Assembly: GCA_046347015.1 (NCBI GenBank)
Contig: JAXMHA010000003.1
Location: forward strand, 62,001-126,000
DNA length: 64,000 nucleotides
Direction: 5' to 3'
Source: Dokdonella_A sp046347015
GTDB lineage: Bacteria; Pseudomonadota; Gammaproteobacteria; Xanthomonadales; Rhodanobacteraceae
Position 1 is the stretch's first letter, and the number at the start of each line of letters is the position of its first letter. The translations under genes and the position numbers were made by a program. Below are positions 1-9,300 of this stretch, piece after piece. The notes under the pieces were generated by a model. That model was not told the origin of the DNA, made no database searches, and saw nothing but the letters and a program-made list of their open reading frames with translations.

Positions 1-2
1 TG

Positions 3-152
3 AACTCGTCGTCCTGCAAGGGCCATGGCGCCTGCAAGACCGCCAACAACTCGTGCAAGGGCCAGAATGCCTGCAAGGGCCAGGGATTCACGATGCAGAA
101 GAGCGATGCCGCGTGCAAGGCGGCGCAGGAAGCGGCGCACACGTCGATGTGA
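3..152 (+). CDS. C-terminal end of a bufferin-type Cys-Lys repeat peptide (BufA2-like), 5' end outside window
   Basis: The frame is open from the left edge and ends at TGA 150-152, giving the last 49 residues. It contains five cysteines (local residues 5, 11, 18, 24, 38), every one followed by lysine, in repeated SCKG/ACK units. Bufferin precursors (BufA) are exported peptides whose cysteines are modified by an MNIO (DUF692) enzyme with a DUF2063 partner, and exactly these two genes follow. The family assignment rests on the repeat pattern plus context. A signal peptide would be expected upstream but is not in the window. A simple metallothionein-like protein is the alternative. Confidence 0.75.
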   Translation, partial: NSSSCKGHGACKTANNSCKGQNACKGQGFTMQKSDAACKAAQEAAHTSM

Positions 153-226
153 TTGAGCTCCGCGCGATCCGCACCCCACCCGTGGTGCGGGTCGCGTGGC
201 CTTCGAACCCTACCGGATCCCGGACC

Positions 227-1066
227 ATGCACGACGACCCCCGTTCCCCGGCGCTCGGCTACGGCATCGGCTTGAGGGCCGATCACTATTCCGAACTGAT
301 CGCGCGCGACGTCCCGCTCGACTGGCTCGAGGTCCTCAGCGAGAACTACCTCGTTCCCGGCGGCCCGCCGCTCGCGTGGCTCGACCGCTTCCGCGACCGC
401 GTGCCGCTGGTCATGCACGGCGTGTCGCTGTCGATCGGCGGCGTCGATCCGCTCGACGACGGCTATCTCGATGCGCTCGCGACGCTTGCCGCGCGGATCG
501 AGCCGGCCTGGATTTCGGACCACCTGTGCTGGACCGGCGTCGACGGCACGAACCTGCACGACCTGATGCCGCTGCCGTACACCGAGGAAGCGCTGGCGCA
601 CGTCGTGCGCCGGGTCGAGCAGGTGCAGCTTCGCCTCGGCCGGCGCATCGCGCTCGAGAACGTATCGAGCTACGTCGCGTTCGCCGACTCGACCCTCGCC
701 GAATGTGACTTCCTCGCCGAAGTCGCGCGCCGCGCCGACTGCCTGATCCTGCTCGACATCAACAACGTCCATGTCAGCGCCGCCAACCACGGCTTCGACG
801 CGGAAGCCTACCTTGCGGCGATGCCGCCCGACCGCATCCAGCAATTCCACCTGGCCGGCCACAGCCGAAACGGCGCGTTGCTGATCGACACGCACGACGC
901 CGCGATCGACGACCCGGTCTGGGCGTTGTATGCCTCCGCGGTGCGCCGCTTCGGCCGCGTCTCGACGTCGATCGAGCGCGATGACCACATCCCGCCGCTC
1001 GACCAGCTGCTGGCGGAACTGCAATACGCACGGGCGATCGCGGAACCGCTGCTGGAGGCCGCATGA
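227..1066 (+). CDS. MNIO/DUF692 family iron enzyme, BufB-like
   Basis: The predicted 279-residue protein has the DUF692 (multinuclear non-heme iron oxidative enzyme) signature. It shows LGYGIGLR near the N-terminus, HGVSLSIGG, WISDHLCWTG, ALENVSSY and LLDINNVHVSAANHGFD, followed by QFHLAGH and DTHD, which supply the His/Glu/Asp metal ligands expected of the TIM barrel. Such enzymes oxidise peptide cysteines; with a BufA substrate the expected product is a modified-Cys copper-binding peptide. I chose ATG 227 because the conserved domain begins about ten residues later; the frame is open further upstream without conservation. It overlaps the next gene by four bases, so translational coupling is likely. 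Confidence 0.85.
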   Translation: MHDDPRSPALGYGIGLRADHYSELIARDVPLDWLEVLSENYLVPGGPPLAWLDRFRDRVPLVMHGVSLSIGGVDPLDDGYLDALATLAARIEPAWISDHLCWTGVDGTNLHDLMPLPYTEEALAHVVRRVEQVQLRLGRRIALENVSSYVAFADSTLAECDFLAEVARRADCLILLDINNVHVSAANHGFDAEAYLAAMPPDRIQQFHLAGHSRNGALLIDTHDAAIDDPVWALYASAVRRFGRVSTSIERDDHIPPLDQLLAELQYARAIAEPLLEAA

Positions 1067-1872
1067 GCAACCTTGCGGCGACGCAACTGGCGATGCAGGC
1101 CGCGGTGATGGGCCGCGCAGCCAACACCGGCATCGCGGCAGGCATCGTCGGCAACGCCGAAGCCGGTGCGGCCGAACGAATCGGGGTTTACGCCCATGCC
1201 TACCGGTCCCGGCTCACCGGAATCCTGGGCGAGGATTACCCCGCCCTCGCCGCCGTCGCCGGTGAAGACGGTTTCGGTGCGATCGCGTCCGCGTACATCG
1301 ATGCGATCCCATCCCGTCATCGCAACGTGCGCTGGTACGGCGATGCCCTGGCCGGGTTCCTGCGCTCGTCGCCGGGATGGTCCGCCAGGCCGGAACTCGC
1401 CGACCTCGCCGCACTCGACTGGGCGATCGGCCTCGCCTTCGATGCGGCCGACGAACCTTCCCGCCCGGCAAGCGATCTCGCCGCCATCGCGCCATCCCAA
1501 TGGCCCGGCTTGCGCCTGCGGCCGCATCCGTCGTTGCAATTCGTCCCGCTCGCGACCAACGCCGGCGCCATCCGCCGCGCGGTCGACGCCGGCGAACCGC
1601 CGCCGCCAACGATGGTACTGGCGCCGCCCGAGACGCGAGCGGCATGGCGTCACGATGGAACGGTGCTCCACCGCGGACTCGCGGACGACGAAGCCGCCGC
1701 GGTCGAAGCACTGGCGAGCGGCACGTTCGCCGACCTGTGTTCGGCATTGCGTCCGTTCCACGAGGAAGCCGCCGTCGCGCCGCGCGCCGCGGCCCTGCTC
1801 CGGTGCTGGTTCGACGACCACTGGATCGCGGCCATCGCGCCCGGCGACACCGCCATCACGCCGCCGGCGTGA
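1063..1872 (+). CDS. DUF2063 family protein, BufC-like partner of the MNIO enzyme
   Basis: This 269-residue protein starts at ATG 1063 inside the stop of the MNIO gene. It has the DUF2063 layout: an N-terminal helical domain (LAATQLAMQAAV, then ERIGVYAHAYRSRL and LGEDYPALAAVAG), an HRNVRWYGDAL stretch, and a C-terminal domain. In bufferin and related RiPP operons this protein is thought to present the precursor to the MNIO enzyme. Its last 17 bases overlap the end of the convergent RND pump gene, so the two mRNAs are antisense at their tails. Confidence 0.82.
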   Translation: MSNLAATQLAMQAAVMGRAANTGIAAGIVGNAEAGAAERIGVYAHAYRSRLTGILGEDYPALAAVAGEDGFGAIASAYIDAIPSRHRNVRWYGDALAGFLRSSPGWSARPELADLAALDWAIGLAFDAADEPSRPASDLAAIAPSQWPGLRLRPHPSLQFVPLATNAGAIRRAVDAGEPPPPTMVLAPPETRAAWRHDGTVLHRGLADDEAAAVEALASGTFADLCSALRPFHEEAAVAPRAAALLRCWFDDHWIAAIAPGDTAITPPA

Positions 1873-4800
1873 CTGCCGCGCCGCGCTGCCGGCGCCGGCC
1901 TCCGAACCGCTGCTGCAGGTCCTCGAAGTACAGGTAGATCACCGGCGTCACGTACAGCGTCAGCAACTGCGAGGTCAGCAGTCCGCCGACGACCGCGAGC
2001 CCGAGCGGCCGCCGCGCGTCCGCTCCGACACCCGTGGCAACCGCGATCGGCAGCGTCCCCATCAACGCCGCGAACGTCGTCATCATGATCGGCCGGAACC
2101 GGACCACGCACGCGTCGGTGATCGCACGCAACGGTTCCTCGCCGGCACGCTGCCGGGCAATCGCGAAATCGATCATCATGATCGCGTTCTTCTTGACGAT
2201 GCCGATCAGCATGATCAGGCCGACCGCCCCGTACAGGTCGAGGTCCATGTGGAACAGCATCAGGGTCGCCAGCGCGCCGAAGATCGCGGTCGGCAGGCTC
2301 GACAGGATCGTCAGCGGATGGATGAAGCTTTCGTAGAGGATGCCGAGCACGAGGTAGATCACGAACACGGCGAGTACGAGCAACAGCCCCATCCCGGCGA
2401 GCGAGTCCTGAAATGTCTGCGTGGTGCCCTGGAACGACGTGCTGATCGTGTCCGGCAGGTGCAGCGCGGCCACTGTCTTCCCGACGCCCGCGACGGCATC
2501 GCTGAGCGCCATTCCCGAAGCGAGGTTGAACGACACCGTGACGGCCGGGACCTGGCCGAGGTGGTTGATCGTCGCCGGCCCGACCGACTGGCTGCGGCGC
2601 GTCACGGCGGCGAGCGGTACCAGTTGCGCAGGCGCGTCGGCGGTGGCACCCGAACCGGGAGTGCCGGCGGCCGGCGGTGGCTGTGCGGACAACCAGATCG
2701 ACGACAGGACATTCGGATCGGCCTGCCGCCTGGGGTCGACCTGCAGCAGCACCCAGAACTGGTCCGAGGGCGTGTAGATGGTCGAGACCTGGGCCGGGCC
2801 GAACGCGTCGTACAGGGCCGTCTCGATCCGGGCCGGCGTCACGCCATAGGCCGCGGCCGCCGTACGGTCGATCGCGACGTCGAGCTGCGGGTTGGCGATC
2901 TGCATGTCGCTCGACACGTCGAGGAACCCCGGCCGTCTGGCGAGGGCCGCAACCAGTTTCGGCGCCCACTCGAAAAGCTTCGCGGTGTCGGTGTCCTGCA
3001 GCGTGAACTGATAGGTCGCGTTGGTCAGGTGCGCGCCGATCCGGATCAGCGGGATGTTCTGCAGGAAGATCCGCAGGCCCGGGATGCCCTGCACCTTCGG
3101 CCGGAGTTCCTGCATCACGACGTCGGCCGGCGGGCGCTCTCCGAACGGTTTCAACTGGATGATCAGGCGCCCCGTGTTCAGCGTCGAACTGCTGCCGCCG
3201 GCGCCGATGAACGCCACCACCAGCGCAACGCTTGGATCCTTGCGGATGATCGCCGCCGCCTCGAGCTGTTTTGCCCGCATCTCGTCGAAGCCGATGTCCT
3301 GCGCCGCCTCGGTGAACGCGAAGAGCTGCCCCGTGTCGTCGCTCGGCAGGAAACCCTTCGGGATCCGGTACACGAGCCAGGCCGTCGCGACCAGCAGCAG
3401 CAGGAATGCCACGAGCACCGCCCGGCGATGCACGAGGCTCAGTTCGAGCGTCGAGCGATAACCCCCCTGTACCGCGTCGAACCCCTGCCCGATCCAGCGG
3501 TACAGCCGACCGTGATGCGCTTCCTTGCCGGCGGCCAGCATCCGGCTGCACAGCATCGGCGTCAGGCTCAACGACACGAGGCCCGACACCAGCACCGCGG
3601 CAACGATCGTCACCGCGAACTCGTTGAGCAGGCGACCGATCAAGCCGCCCATGAACAATACCGGGATGAACACCGCGGCGAGGGCCAGCGTCATCGACAC
3701 GATGGTGAAGCCGATCTCGCGGGCGCCGTCGAGCGTCGCCGTCAGTCGATCCTTGCCCATTTCGACGTGGCGCGAGACGTTTTCGAGCATGACGATCGCG
3801 TCGTCGACGACGAAACCGACCGACAGCGTCAGCGCCATCAGCGACAGGTTGTCCAGGCTGAACCCGAGCGCGAACATCACCGCGAAGGTGCCGATCACGG
3901 ACATCGGCAGCGCCAGCGACGGAATGACCGTCGCCGACACGTTGCGCAGGAACACGAAGATCACCATCACCACCAACGCCAGCGCCAGCAGCAGGCTGAA
4001 CTTCACGTCGTCGACCGACGCGCGGATGCTTTCCGAGCGGTCGTAGATGACCTGCATGTGGGCACCCGCCGGGAGCGACGCGACGAAGGCCGGGAGAATG
4101 CGGCGAATGTCCCCGACCACCCGGATCGTGTTGGTGCCCGGTTGCTTCTGGATGGCCAGCACGACGCACGGCTGGCCGTCGGCGAATGCGCCGCCCTTGT
4201 CGTTCTGCACCCCGTCGTACACGTGTGCGACGTCCTTCAGCCGCACCGGCGCGCCGTTGCGGTACGCGACGATCAGGTCGCGCCAGGCGGTCGCCGCATG
4301 CATCTGCCCGTCGACCATCACGTTGTAAATGCGGTCCGGGCCGTACAACGTGCCGGTCGGCTGGTTCGGATTGCCGTCCGCGACCGCCGCCGCCACGGTG
4401 TCGATGCCGATGCCGCGCGCCGCCAGCGCGTCGGGATCCACGTCGATGCGCAACGCGTACTTCCGCGATCCGTACACGTTGACCTGCGCGACGCCGGACA
4501 CCATCGAGATGCGTTGGGCGAGGACGTTCTCCGCGTATTCGTCGACGGTGGACATCGGCAGCGTCGACGACGTGAACGCGACGTACAGGATCGGCGCGTC
4601 CGCCGGATTGACCTTGCGGTAGGTCGGCGGCGTCGGCATTTCGACCGGCAGTTGCCGCAGTGCCGAAGAAATCGCCGACTGCACGTCGGCTGCGGCGGCG
4701 TCGATGTTGCGGTCGAGCGCGAACTGCAGCGTGATCGACGTCGAGCCGAGGGAGCTGATCGACGTCATCGAATCGATCGAAGGGATCGTCGAGAACTGCT

Positions 4801-5005
4801 TTTCGAGCGGCGTCGCGACCGCCGACGCCATCGTTTCCGGCGATGCCCCGGGCAGCGACGCGGTCACCGAGATCGTCGGGAAGTCGACGTTCGGCAGGGC
4901 CGCGACCGGCAACTCGCGGTAGCCCGCGATCCCGAACACGAGGATGCCGACCATGACCAGCGTGGTCATGACCGGCCGCCGGACGAAAATCTCCGAGACG
5001 TTCAC
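1856..5005 (-). CDS. RND efflux pump inner-membrane transporter (HAE1, MdtB/AcrB type)
   Basis: This 1049-residue protein is full length for a hydrophobe/amphiphile efflux RND transporter. It begins FVRRPVMTTLVMVGILVFGI, with the family's first membrane segment, and carries PNVDFPTISV and ASPETMASAVATPLEKQF in the porter domain. The proton-relay helix reads LSVGFVVDDAIVMLENVSRH with paired aspartates. A second set of membrane helices follows the second periplasmic loop. It would pump lipophilic or amphipathic compounds by proton antiport together with the adaptor encoded just upstream. The start overlaps the adaptor stop by four bases. No TolC-type outer-membrane channel lies nearby, so the channel must be encoded elsewhere. 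Confidence 0.93.
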   Translation of the reverse strand: MNVSEIFVRRPVMTTLVMVGILVFGIAGYRELPVAALPNVDFPTISVTASLPGASPETMASAVATPLEKQFSTIPSIDSMTSISSLGSTSITLQFALDRNIDAAAADVQSAISSALRQLPVEMPTPPTYRKVNPADAPILYVAFTSSTLPMSTVDEYAENVLAQRISMVSGVAQVNVYGSRKYALRIDVDPDALAARGIGIDTVAAAVADGNPNQPTGTLYGPDRIYNVMVDGQMHAATAWRDLIVAYRNGAPVRLKDVAHVYDGVQNDKGGAFADGQPCVVLAIQKQPGTNTIRVVGDIRRILPAFVASLPAGAHMQVIYDRSESIRASVDDVKFSLLLALALVVMVIFVFLRNVSATVIPSLALPMSVIGTFAVMFALGFSLDNLSLMALTLSVGFVVDDAIVMLENVSRHVEMGKDRLTATLDGAREIGFTIVSMTLALAAVFIPVLFMGGLIGRLLNEFAVTIVAAVLVSGLVSLSLTPMLCSRMLAAGKEAHHGRLYRWIGQGFDAVQGGYRSTLELSLVHRRAVLVAFLLLLVATAWLVYRIPKGFLPSDDTGQLFAFTEAAQDIGFDEMRAKQLEAAAIIRKDPSVALVVAFIGAGGSSSTLNTGRLIIQLKPFGERPPADVVMQELRPKVQGIPGLRIFLQNIPLIRIGAHLTNATYQFTLQDTDTAKLFEWAPKLVAALARRPGFLDVSSDMQIANPQLDVAIDRTAAAAYGVTPARIETALYDAFGPAQVSTIYTPSDQFWVLLQVDPRRQADPNVLSSIWLSAQPPPAAGTPGSGATADAPAQLVPLAAVTRRSQSVGPATINHLGQVPAVTVSFNLASGMALSDAVAGVGKTVAALHLPDTISTSFQGTTQTFQDSLAGMGLLLVLAVFVIYLVLGILYESFIHPLTILSSLPTAIFGALATLMLFHMDLDLYGAVGLIMLIGIVKKNAIMMIDFAIARQRAGEEPLRAITDACVVRFRPIMMTTFAALMGTLPIAVATGVGADARRPLGLAVVGGLLTSQLLTLYVTPVIYLYFEDLQQRFGGRRRQRGAAVTPAA

Positions 5006-6144
5006 GACGGTTCGGCGGTGACCTTCACGGTGGTGCCGTCTTGCAGCCGCGACTGGCCATCGAGCACGACCGTTTCACCGGCTGCCAATCCCTTCGCGAC
5101 GACCGCATTGCCGTCCTCGACCCGATCGACGGTCACGACCCGTTGTTCCACATGGCCGTTCGCGCCAACGACGAACACGTAGCGGCCATCGGGACCATCC
5201 TGCACGGCACGATTCGGAACCACGATTGCCTGCGGGTCATGGCCGATCGTCACGCTGACCGAGACGAGTTGCCCCGGCCACAGGGCATGGCCCGCGTTCG
5301 CGAACTCGGCGCGCAGGCGAATCGTGCCCGTCGTGCTGTCGACGGCGTTGTCGATGAAGGCCACCTTGCCCGGGACCGCCGTCGCCGCGCCCTCGGCACG
5401 GGCAGCGACGGCCAGCGGTTGCGCGCTTTGCGCCTGCTGCAGGCGCGCGAGGTCCCGCCCCGGCAGCGGGAACGTCACGTAAATCGGTTCGATCTGGTTG
5501 ATGACGACCAACGGGTTCGTGTCGTTGGCCTTCACGACATTGCCGGGCTGGATCAGGATCCGCCCGAGGCGCCCGGCGATTGGCGCCCGGATGTCGGTAT
5601 AGCCGAGTGACAATCTTGCGGCAGCCACGTTCGCTTCGTCCACCTTGACGGCCGCGCCAGCCGCTTCGAGATTGGTGCGGTACTGCTGCATCTGGTCCGC
5701 CGAGATATAGCCTTTGGCGGCGACGGCAGCGTAGCGGCGCACCTGCGACCGAGCCTGGTCGAGCAGGGCGCCGTCCTTCGCGCGTTGCGCCTCGGCCTGG
5801 TGCAGCTCGGCTTCGGCCGGGCGCGGATCGATCCGGAACAGCGGTTGTCCTGCGTCGACCCGCGCTCCGTCGGCGACGAATGCACGCTCGAGCGTGCCAT
5901 CGACCAGCGATTTCACCGCGACGCTGTTGATCGCCTCGACCGTGCCCGTCGCGTCGATCCGCACCGGCACGTCGCGCACCTGCGCGGTCACGACCGTCAC
6001 GGGTACCGGAGCTTCGGGAGGCGGTCCGCCCGAACGCGAACACGCGCCGAGCACGACGATGGCCAGTACGGCCGGGATCAGGCGACCGCACGCGCGAACC
6101 GCGCCCGAATGGGCGCGGCGCGCCCTGCAGTTCATCGACGACAT
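5002..6144 (-). CDS. RND efflux periplasmic adaptor lipoprotein (membrane fusion protein)
   Basis: The predicted 380-residue protein has a hydrophobic N-terminus ending in the lipobox VLGAC, followed by the usual adaptor order: a beta-barrel strand (VPVRIDATGTVEAINSVAVK), a lipoyl half-motif (DGARVDAGQPLFRIDPRPAE), a coiled-coil hairpin (about residues 120-190), the second lipoyl half and the barrel (SVSVTIGHDPQAIVVPNRAV). It should bridge the RND pump to an outer-membrane channel. Two ATGs are possible (6144 and 6135); the upstream one is used. The frame stays open far upstream across mfd, but that sequence is antisense and has no adaptor similarity. Confidence 0.88.
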   Translation of the reverse strand: MSSMNCRARRAHSGAVRACGRLIPAVLAIVVLGACSRSGGPPPEAPVPVTVVTAQVRDVPVRIDATGTVEAINSVAVKSLVDGTLERAFVADGARVDAGQPLFRIDPRPAEAELHQAEAQRAKDGALLDQARSQVRRYAAVAAKGYISADQMQQYRTNLEAAGAAVKVDEANVAAARLSLGYTDIRAPIAGRLGRILIQPGNVVKANDTNPLVVINQIEPIYVTFPLPGRDLARLQQAQSAQPLAVAARAEGAATAVPGKVAFIDNAVDSTTGTIRLRAEFANAGHALWPGQLVSVSVTIGHDPQAIVVPNRAVQDGPDGRYVFVVGANGHVEQRVVTVDRVEDGNAVVAKGLAAGETVVLDGQSRLQDGTTVKVTAEPS

Positions 6145-6360
6145 TTGGCCATTGTGACGGCTCGGGACGCCGCGAGGCCACACAGCGACCGTAAACATCG
6201 GGTAAAGGAGCGCCCGTGCCGCCTTTCCCCACGGGCCTCGCGCCACTACACTGCCGACGCCACGCGATGCTGCGCACCCGCCAGGCGTCGCGTGGACCTT
6301 GTCGAACCCCGCTGTCGCGGAATGCGGCGCCGCGCCGAGTCGCGCGCGGCGTGACGATCC

Positions 6361-9300
6361 ATGCCCCTGCCCACCATTACCCTTCCCCTGCCCGCGCCGC
6401 CGCACTCGCGGCAACGTTGGCTTGCGCCCCATGGTTCTTCGCTCGCGCTGGCGCTGCTCGATGCCGCGCGCCGCCATGACGGCTTGGTCGTCGCTGTCTG
6501 CCACGACACGCTCGGAACACAGAACCTCGCTACCGAACTTGCCGCGTTCGCGGGCGATACCTCCGGCATCTTCACCTTCCCCGACTGGGAAACGCTGCCG
6601 TACGACCTGTTTCCACCGCATCCGGACATCGTGTCGCAACGGATCGCCACGTTGTATCGGCTGCCCGATGCGAGGCGCGGCATCCTCGTCGTTCCGGTCG
6701 CGACGCTGATGCAGCGCCTGCCGCCGGTGCGGTACGTCGCCGGCGCAACGCTGCTGCTCGAACGCGGCCAGCGGTACGACATTGCCGCGCAACGCAGCCG
6801 CCTCGAAGCCGCGGGTTACCGCAGCGTGCCGCAGGTCGCCGAACCCGGCGACTTCGCGGTGCGCGGTTCGATCGTCGATCTCTACGCCATGGGCAGCGAC
6901 GCACCGTACCGGATCGAGTTGCTCGACGACGAGATCGACACGATCCGCCGGTTCGATCCGGACACGCAACGCTCGCGTGACCCGGTCGAGCGCGTCGACC
7001 TGCTGCCCGCACGCGAGTTTCCGCTCACGCCCGATTCGATCCGCACGTTCCGCACGGCACTGCGCGAGCGTTTTCCGATCGACCCGCACCGTTGCCCGCT
7101 TTACCAGGACCTTCGCGAAGGCGCAACGCCGGCGGGCATCGAGTACTACCTGCCCCTCTTCTTCGAATCGACGGCCACGCTGTTCGACTACCTCGGTGAA
7201 CGTACGCTCCTCGTCATCGGCCCGGGGGCACTCGAAGCCGCGGACGAGTTCTGGCAGCGCGTCGAATCACGTCACGAGGAGCGCGCGCACGACATCGAAC
7301 GTCCGATCCTCGGTCCGGCGGAGCTCTATCTGCGGCCCGACGAGCTGCGTGCCGCGCTGAACCACCGCCCGCGCGTCGACATCATGGCCCGCACCGAAGC
7401 CGGTGCCGGCGCCCCGATGCCGCATCCCGTCGCGGCCGATCCCGGCACGGCCCCCGTCCCGATGCTGCCACTGAACCGCAAAGGTGTTCCGGTTGCTTCG
7501 GACCTCGCGGGTTTTCTTGCGGCGTCGCCGGGACCGGTCCTGCTCGCAGCCGATTCACCCGGCCGCCGCGAAGTGCTGCTCGGCCTCCTCGGCCCTGCCG
7601 GAATCCGCCCGGAGCCGGTCGCATCGTGGGCGGACTTCGCCAAGCTCGTCGACGCGACGACGATTCCTCGCGGCGACGGCGACGGCGCCCGGCTCGCAAT
7701 CATGGTCGCGCCGCTCGAGCAGGGATTCACGCTCACCGGAAGCGGCGTCACCGTCCTGACCGAGCGCGAGCTGTTCGGCGACCAGGCGCGCCAGGAACGC
7801 CGCCGCACGCACGCGGTGCGCGATCCGGAAACCATCCTGCGCGACCTCGGCGAGCTGACCGACGGTGCGCCGATCGTCCACGTCGACCATGGCGTCGGCC
7901 GTTATCGCGGTCTCGTCACGCTCGACGCCGGCGGCCAGACCGGCGAGTTCCTGGCCATCGAGTACGCGCGCGGGGACCGGCTGTACGTCCCGGTGGCGCA
8001 ACTGCAACGGGTGTCGCGCTACACCGGCGCGTCACCCGAGCTCGCGCCGTTGCACGCGCTGGGCGGCGATGCGTGGGAGCGCGTCCGCCGCAGGGCGGCG
8101 GCCAAGGTCCGCGACGTCGCGGCCGAGATGCTGGCCCTGCACGCCGAGCGCGCGGCGCGGCCAGGCGTCGTGGTCCCCGTCGACCGCGCCCTCGTCGACC
8201 AGTTCGGCGCCGGTTTTCCGTTCGAGCTGACCGCCGATCAGGCGGCGGCGATCGACGCGGTCCTCGCCGACCTCGCCGCGCCACGCCGCATGGACCGCCT
8301 CGTCTGCGGCGATGTCGGCTTCGGCAAGACCGAGGTGGCACTGCGCGCGGCGTTCGCGGTGGCGTCGGCCGGGCGGCAGGTCGCGGTGCTGGTGCCGACC
8401 ACGCTGCTCGCGCAGCAGCATTTCCGCACGTTCGCCGACCGTTTCGCCGATTGGCCGCTGCGAATCGAGATGTTGTCCCGCTTCCGTTCCGCCGCGGAGA
8501 GCGCCGGCGTACTCGCGGCACTCGCGGAGGGCCGCGTGGACATCGTCATCGGCACGCACAAGCTGCTCCAGCGCAGCGTGCGGTTCAAGGACCTCGGCCT
8601 CGTCATCGTCGACGAGGAACAGCGGTTCGGCGTGCGGCACAAGGAACAGCTCAAGAAGCTTCGCGCCGAAGTCGACCTCCTGACGCTCACCGCGACGCCG
8701 ATCCCGCGCACGCTGAACATGTCCCTCGCCGGCCTGCGCGACCTCAGCATCATCGCCACGCCGCCCGCGCACCGGATGGCGATCAAGACCTTCATCGGAC
8801 GCCGCGACCCGGCAGTGATCCGGGAGGCGCTGCAACGCGAACTGGCGCGCGGCGGCCAGATCTACTTCCTGCACAACGACGTCGAATCGATCGGGCGCGC
8901 GGCGCGCGAGGTCGGCGAGTTGATGCCCGAGGCGCGCATCCGCATCGCCCATGGGCAAATGCCGGAACGCGAACTCGAGCAGGTCATGCTCGACTTCTAC
9001 CGCCAGCGCAGCAACGTGCTCGTCTGCACGACGATCATCGAGTCCGGCATCGACGTGCCGAGCGCGAACACGATCATCATCGAACGCGCCGACCGCTTCG
9101 GGTTGGCCCAGTTGCACCAGCTGCGTGGCCGCGTCGGCCGTTCACACCACCGTGCCTATGCCTACCTGATGGTGCCCGACGGCGGCGCCATCAGCGTGGA
9201 CGCCGAAAAGCGCCTCGAGGCCCTGGCATCGATCGAAGACCTCGGCGCCGGCTTCACGCTGGCGACGCACGACCTCGAAATCCGCGGTGCCGGCGAGTTG

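Noticed and set aside
1166..5182. Very long open frame on the plus strand opposite the RND pump
   Set aside because: It is extremely rich in Arg, His, Asp and Pro, has no recognisable domain, and is fully antisense to a clear RND transporter; high GC makes such frames common.
5002..7089. Extended N-terminus for the efflux adaptor
   Set aside because: The extra 315 residues lie antisense to mfd and precede a normal lipoprotein signal at ATG 6144.
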